From Mangrovibacterium diazotrophicum (GTDB taxonomy: Bacteria > Bacteroidota > Bacteroidia > Bacteroidales > Prolixibacteraceae): a stretch of DNA of 64,000 bases. Below are positions 61,086-64,000 of this stretch, one piece after another (position 1 is the first letter of the stretch; every line of letters begins with the position of its first letter). The stretch covers positions 124,001-188,000 of the forward strand of contig NZ_RAPN01000001.1 in NCBI RefSeq assembly GCF_003610535.1, in the 5' to 3' direction. Made by a program: the position numbers and the translations under genes. A model generated the notes under the pieces. That model worked only from the letters and a program-made list of their open reading frames with translations, was not told where the DNA came from and did not search any database.

Positions 61086-64000
61086 ATGAAAAAAAAGTCA
61101 GAATCCCGGGCATGGGAGAGCTATGCCCTAAAAAAATGCTTCAAGATTATGAAGGTCTTTTTGTTTATCCTATTTCTGAGTATCGGACAGCTCCTGGCAG
61201 TCGACTCCTACTCGCAAAGAACAAAGCTATCTCTTGAACTAAACCATACCGAATTATTGCGCGTTCTCGATGAGATCGAGAATCAAACAGACTTCTACTT
61301 CCTTTTTAATGAAAAATTGATTGATGTTGATCGCAAGGTCAGTATCAGTGTGAAAGATCAGGATATTCAAGCCATACTCAGCCAGTTATTTGATGATTCG
61401 AATGTTGAGTACCAGGTTGTTGATCGGAAAATCGTTTTATCTCCCAAAGATGTTTTTGAGGTTCAGGCCAATAAAGATGTGAAGGGTACGGTCAAAAATG
61501 CTGAAGGCGACCCGATTATCGGGGTAACGATTGCCGTAAAAGGAACAACCCGAGGCACGATCTCTGACGTCGACGGAAACTTCTCTCTAATCAATATTAG
61601 CCCTGACGTCACGCTGGTTTTTTCATACATCGGAATGGAACCACAGGAAGTGTTGGTGGGCTCGGAAACCGTCTTTGATATTGTGATGAAGGAAAGCGCC
61701 ATCGGCCTTGAAGAAGTAGTTGCGATCGGATACGGAACAGTGAAGAAGGCTGACCTAACGGGCGCCGTGTCTGTTGTGAAAGCTGATGATTTCAAAAACG
61801 TGACCGCCTTAAACGTGGGGGATGCTATCCAGGGCTTGGTTGCCGGTGTAAATATCCGCTCGAGCGGTGGTATCGGTAGCGAGCCAACGGTGGAGATTCG
61901 TGGTTTGGGAAACTTTACCAACAACAATCCGCTGTATATTATCGATGGTTTGCCAACTTCGGGAAACCGCGACTTCAACGTCAATGATATTGAGTCTATT
62001 CAGGTATTGAAAGATGCTTCGGCTGCTGCAATCTACGGTTCGCGTGCTGCAAACGGTGTAATCATTATCGAGACTAAAAAAGGCTCGGCAGGCGAAATGA
62101 AGGTGAACTACACCGGTAAAGTCAGTATTGACAATCTGCCGATGATGGATTTGATGAGCCGGGACGAATGGATTGACATTACCACACAAGCTTACGAAAC
62201 CGCAATTGCAGATGGTGTGCCTGATGTACATGCTGTTCCGGATTGGATGGATGGTAATACCGATTGGAATGATGCGGTATTTCAAACTGCGATTGTGCAG
62301 GATCACAACCTGTCATTTTCCGGTGGAAGCAAGGATGGGAGATACCTGGTGTCGACCAACTACTACGATAATCCGGGTACCGTTTACGGAACGTCGATGG
62401 AGCGGTACAGCTTCCGCGTTAACACGGAAGGTAAAAAGGGAATCTTCACGATCGGGGAGAACCTGGCGGTGAGCAATACCTTTGTTGAAAATCAGAACTC
62501 AGTTTTTTCGAAGCACATCGACGTGTTGCGGATGCTCCCGATTATACCGATCTACAACGAAAATAACCCCGGTGGTTACGGGTACGGTGATGAAGCAACA
62601 GCCAGAACTTTTGGTTCGAACCCGATTGCTACGGAAGATTTGATGTACAACAGCGACGAAAACCTTCGATTGAGAGGTAATTTGTACGCTACCCTGGATA
62701 TTATAGATGGCTTGCAGTACAAAGTGAATTTGGGTTACGAAACAAGCCAGGACAATCACAAATGGTTGCGCAAAGTCGGAAACTTTACCCTGAACCAACC
62801 TTACGAGCCGTCAACCCGCTACGAGAACAAAGGCAAGTACGTCAACAAATTGATTGAAAATACACTGACCTACAAAAAACAGTTTGGCAAACACGATATC
62901 AATGCTGTAGTTGGTAATTCCTACCAGAGTACCTACTACGAAATGATTGCTGCTCAAAAGAAAAACCTGGTACAAGTGGGTGACTATTATTTCGATGTGA
63001 TTGACGCCGGTACAACCGACCCGAATGCCTGGGGAAATATTGGCGAATCGTCATTGATTTCATACTTCGGGCGTTTGAACTACACCTTTGCCGAAAAGTA
63101 TTTGTTGAGTGCTACTTTCCGTGAGGACGGTTCTTCAAAATTTGCTCCTGACAACAAGTGGGGTTTCTTCCCTTCAGTTTCGGCAGGTTGGAGAATCAGC
63201 AAAGAGAACTTTTTCAATGTTCCCTGGATCAACGATTTGAAATTGCGCTACAGCCACGGTACATTGGGTAACGTGAACATTGGAAACTGGGATTATGTCG
63301 CTGTATTGAACTCGTTCCCGATTGCAGTATTTGGAGCTGATCAGCACCTGGAAACTGGGATGACCCAGATAAAACTGGTAAACAGTGATCTGAAATGGGA
63401 AGAACAAACACAGGAAAACTTTGGGCTTGATATTGCTGTACTGGAAAACAAACTGCAGTTCAGTGCTGAATACTTCATTTCGACAACGAAAGATGTATTG
63501 ACACCGATGCAGATTTTAATGACCACAGGTAATGATGGTGGCAACCCACCGGTGAATGCTGCCAGTCTTCGGAATAAAGGTTTCGAGCTGACCGGAACAT
63601 GGAGAGATAAAAAAGGCGACTTTTCGTATTCAATTGGCGGTACATTTACCCGTTTAAGAAACGAAGTGCTGGAGTTTGGCTACGGTAAAGTGGAGCAATA
63701 TACCTGGATTACAAAAACCGAAATCGGTCAGCCGTTGGCTATGTTCTACACGATTAAAACCGATGGTCTTTTCCAAAGCCAGGAAGAAGTGCTGGCTCAT
63801 ACCAATTCAACCGGAACAGTTATTCAACCCAATGCCAAGCCTGGTGATATTCGCTATGTGGATGTGAACGATGACGGACAAATCAACAATGAAGACCGCA
63901 CAATCACCGGTAATCCATGGCCAAAATTTGAAATTGGCTTAAACGGTCAGGTATCATACAAAAACTTCGATTTCAGCTTTGCCGGATTTGGTTCATTCGG
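61086..64000 (+). CDS. SusC/RagA-type TonB-dependent receptor, partial (C-terminus beyond right edge)
   Basis: 971 codons are visible from ATG 61086 and the frame stays open to the end. Order: signal/anchor (VFLFILFLSIGQLLAVDSYS), STN domain (about 45-110: LELNHTELLRVLDEIENQTD), carboxypeptidase-D-like domain (about 130-205: KGTVKNAEGDPIIGVTIAVK), plug domain with YIIDGLPTSG and KDASAAAIYGSRAANGVIII, then the beginning of the barrel. The STN domain signals to the FecR/sigma pair. It imports a glycan or peptide; the substrate-binding SusD partner should follow outside the window. Confidence 0.95.
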   Translation, partial: MKKKSESRAWESYALKKCFKIMKVFLFILFLSIGQLLAVDSYSQRTKLSLELNHTELLRVLDEIENQTDFYFLFNEKLIDVDRKVSISVKDQDIQAILSQLFDDSNVEYQVVDRKIVLSPKDVFEVQANKDVKGTVKNAEGDPIIGVTIAVKGTTRGTISDVDGNFSLINISPDVTLVFSYIGMEPQEVLVGSETVFDIVMKESAIGLEEVVAIGYGTVKKADLTGAVSVVKADDFKNVTALNVGDAIQGLVAGVNIRSSGGIGSEPTVEIRGLGNFTNNNPLYIIDGLPTSGNRDFNVNDIESIQVLKDASAAAIYGSRAANGVIIIETKKGSAGEMKVNYTGKVSIDNLPMMDLMSRDEWIDITTQAYETAIADGVPDVHAVPDWMDGNTDWNDAVFQTAIVQDHNLSFSGGSKDGRYLVSTNYYDNPGTVYGTSMERYSFRVNTEGKKGIFTIGENLAVSNTFVENQNSVFSKHIDVLRMLPIIPIYNENNPGGYGYGDEATARTFGSNPIATEDLMYNSDENLRLRGNLYATLDIIDGLQYKVNLGYETSQDNHKWLRKVGNFTLNQPYEPSTRYENKGKYVNKLIENTLTYKKQFGKHDINAVVGNSYQSTYYEMIAAQKKNLVQVGDYYFDVIDAGTTDPNAWGNIGESSLISYFGRLNYTFAEKYLLSATFREDGSSKFAPDNKWGFFPSVSAGWRISKENFFNVPWINDLKLRYSHGTLGNVNIGNWDYVAVLNSFPIAVFGADQHLETGMTQIKLVNSDLKWEEQTQENFGLDIAVLENKLQFSAEYFISTTKDVLTPMQILMTTGNDGGNPPVNAASLRNKGFELTGTWRDKKGDFSYSIGGTFTRLRNEVLEFGYGKVEQYTWITKTEIGQPLAMFYTIKTDGLFQSQEEVLAHTNSTGTVIQPNAKPGDIRYVDVNDDGQINNEDRTITGNPWPKFEIGLNGQVSYKNFDFSFAGFGSF

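Overview
The window reads as a Bacteroidota chromosome, probably an anaerobic or facultative environmental member of the Bacteroidales/Marinilabiliales. The evidence is a SusC-type TonB receptor behind an ECF sigma/FecR pair, GH20 and S1 sulfatase lipoproteins, DUF4248-like small proteins, TAnnTTTG-type -7 boxes and few Shine-Dalgarno sites. The genus is not determinable from sequence reading alone.

Region 1 (1-17.1 kb, AT-rich) is respiratory nitrite and nitrosative-stress metabolism. It holds a ResB-like cytochrome c assembly gene (cut by the left edge), nrfA and nrfH, a PepSY-TM protein, hcp, a Crp/Fnr regulator, two hemerythrin-PAS (DUF438-type) proteins, a DUF1858-DUF2249 protein and two small cupins. 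Two nearly identical 18-bp palindromes lie at the same distance upstream of the nrfHA and hcp promoters, so they probably form one Crp/Fnr regulon. Embedded in it is a TetR-controlled RND/MMPL exporter operon (LolA-like protein, DUF2798 protein, DUF1302-like barrel, second TetR).

Region 2 (about 17.15-48.0 kb) is a roughly 31-kb integrated element with every gene on the minus strand. Read from the right it has: a tyrosine integrase with a zinc-ribbon tail, excisionase-like and DUF4248-like HTH proteins, a CHC2/TOPRIM primase-helicase, an array of 11 CCTCA/TGAGG pentamers, an Rpn nuclease, a J-domain protein, a virion-like block (transglutaminase-like LEA protein, Gly-rich membrane protein, Arg-rich capsid-like protein with its own terminator, three more small proteins, coiled coil, annexin-like protein, peptidoglycan-active membrane protein, repeat fibre), then a polyvalent DNA-modification block (methyltransferase, Strawberry-notch helicase, LPD1/zincin protein), a RecA-like ATPase, and spanin-like, holin-like and GH108 lysozyme genes. 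No terminase, portal, tail tube, sheath, tape measure, relaxase or type IV secretion gene was seen. It looks like a temperate, possibly tail-less, virus or virus-derived island. Three consecutive polyvalent proteins share a nearly identical C-terminal tail, which I regard as the most interesting novel signal.

At the right border lies the 3' half of a tRNA-Leu(GAG) gene (attR-like). No matching intact tRNA occurs inside the window, so the island may extend past position 1 and include region 1 as cargo.

Region 3 (48.1-64 kb, visibly higher G+C, presumably core chromosome) carries a GH20 hexosaminidase, an APH-type sugar kinase, a CBM9-like protein, a divergent AraC/TolC-HlyD-MFS efflux locus, an S1 sulfatase followed by the remnant of a second one, and an ECF sigma/anti-sigma/SusC operon running off the right edge. 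Together these suggest capture and breakdown of host or algal aminosugar and sulfated glycans.
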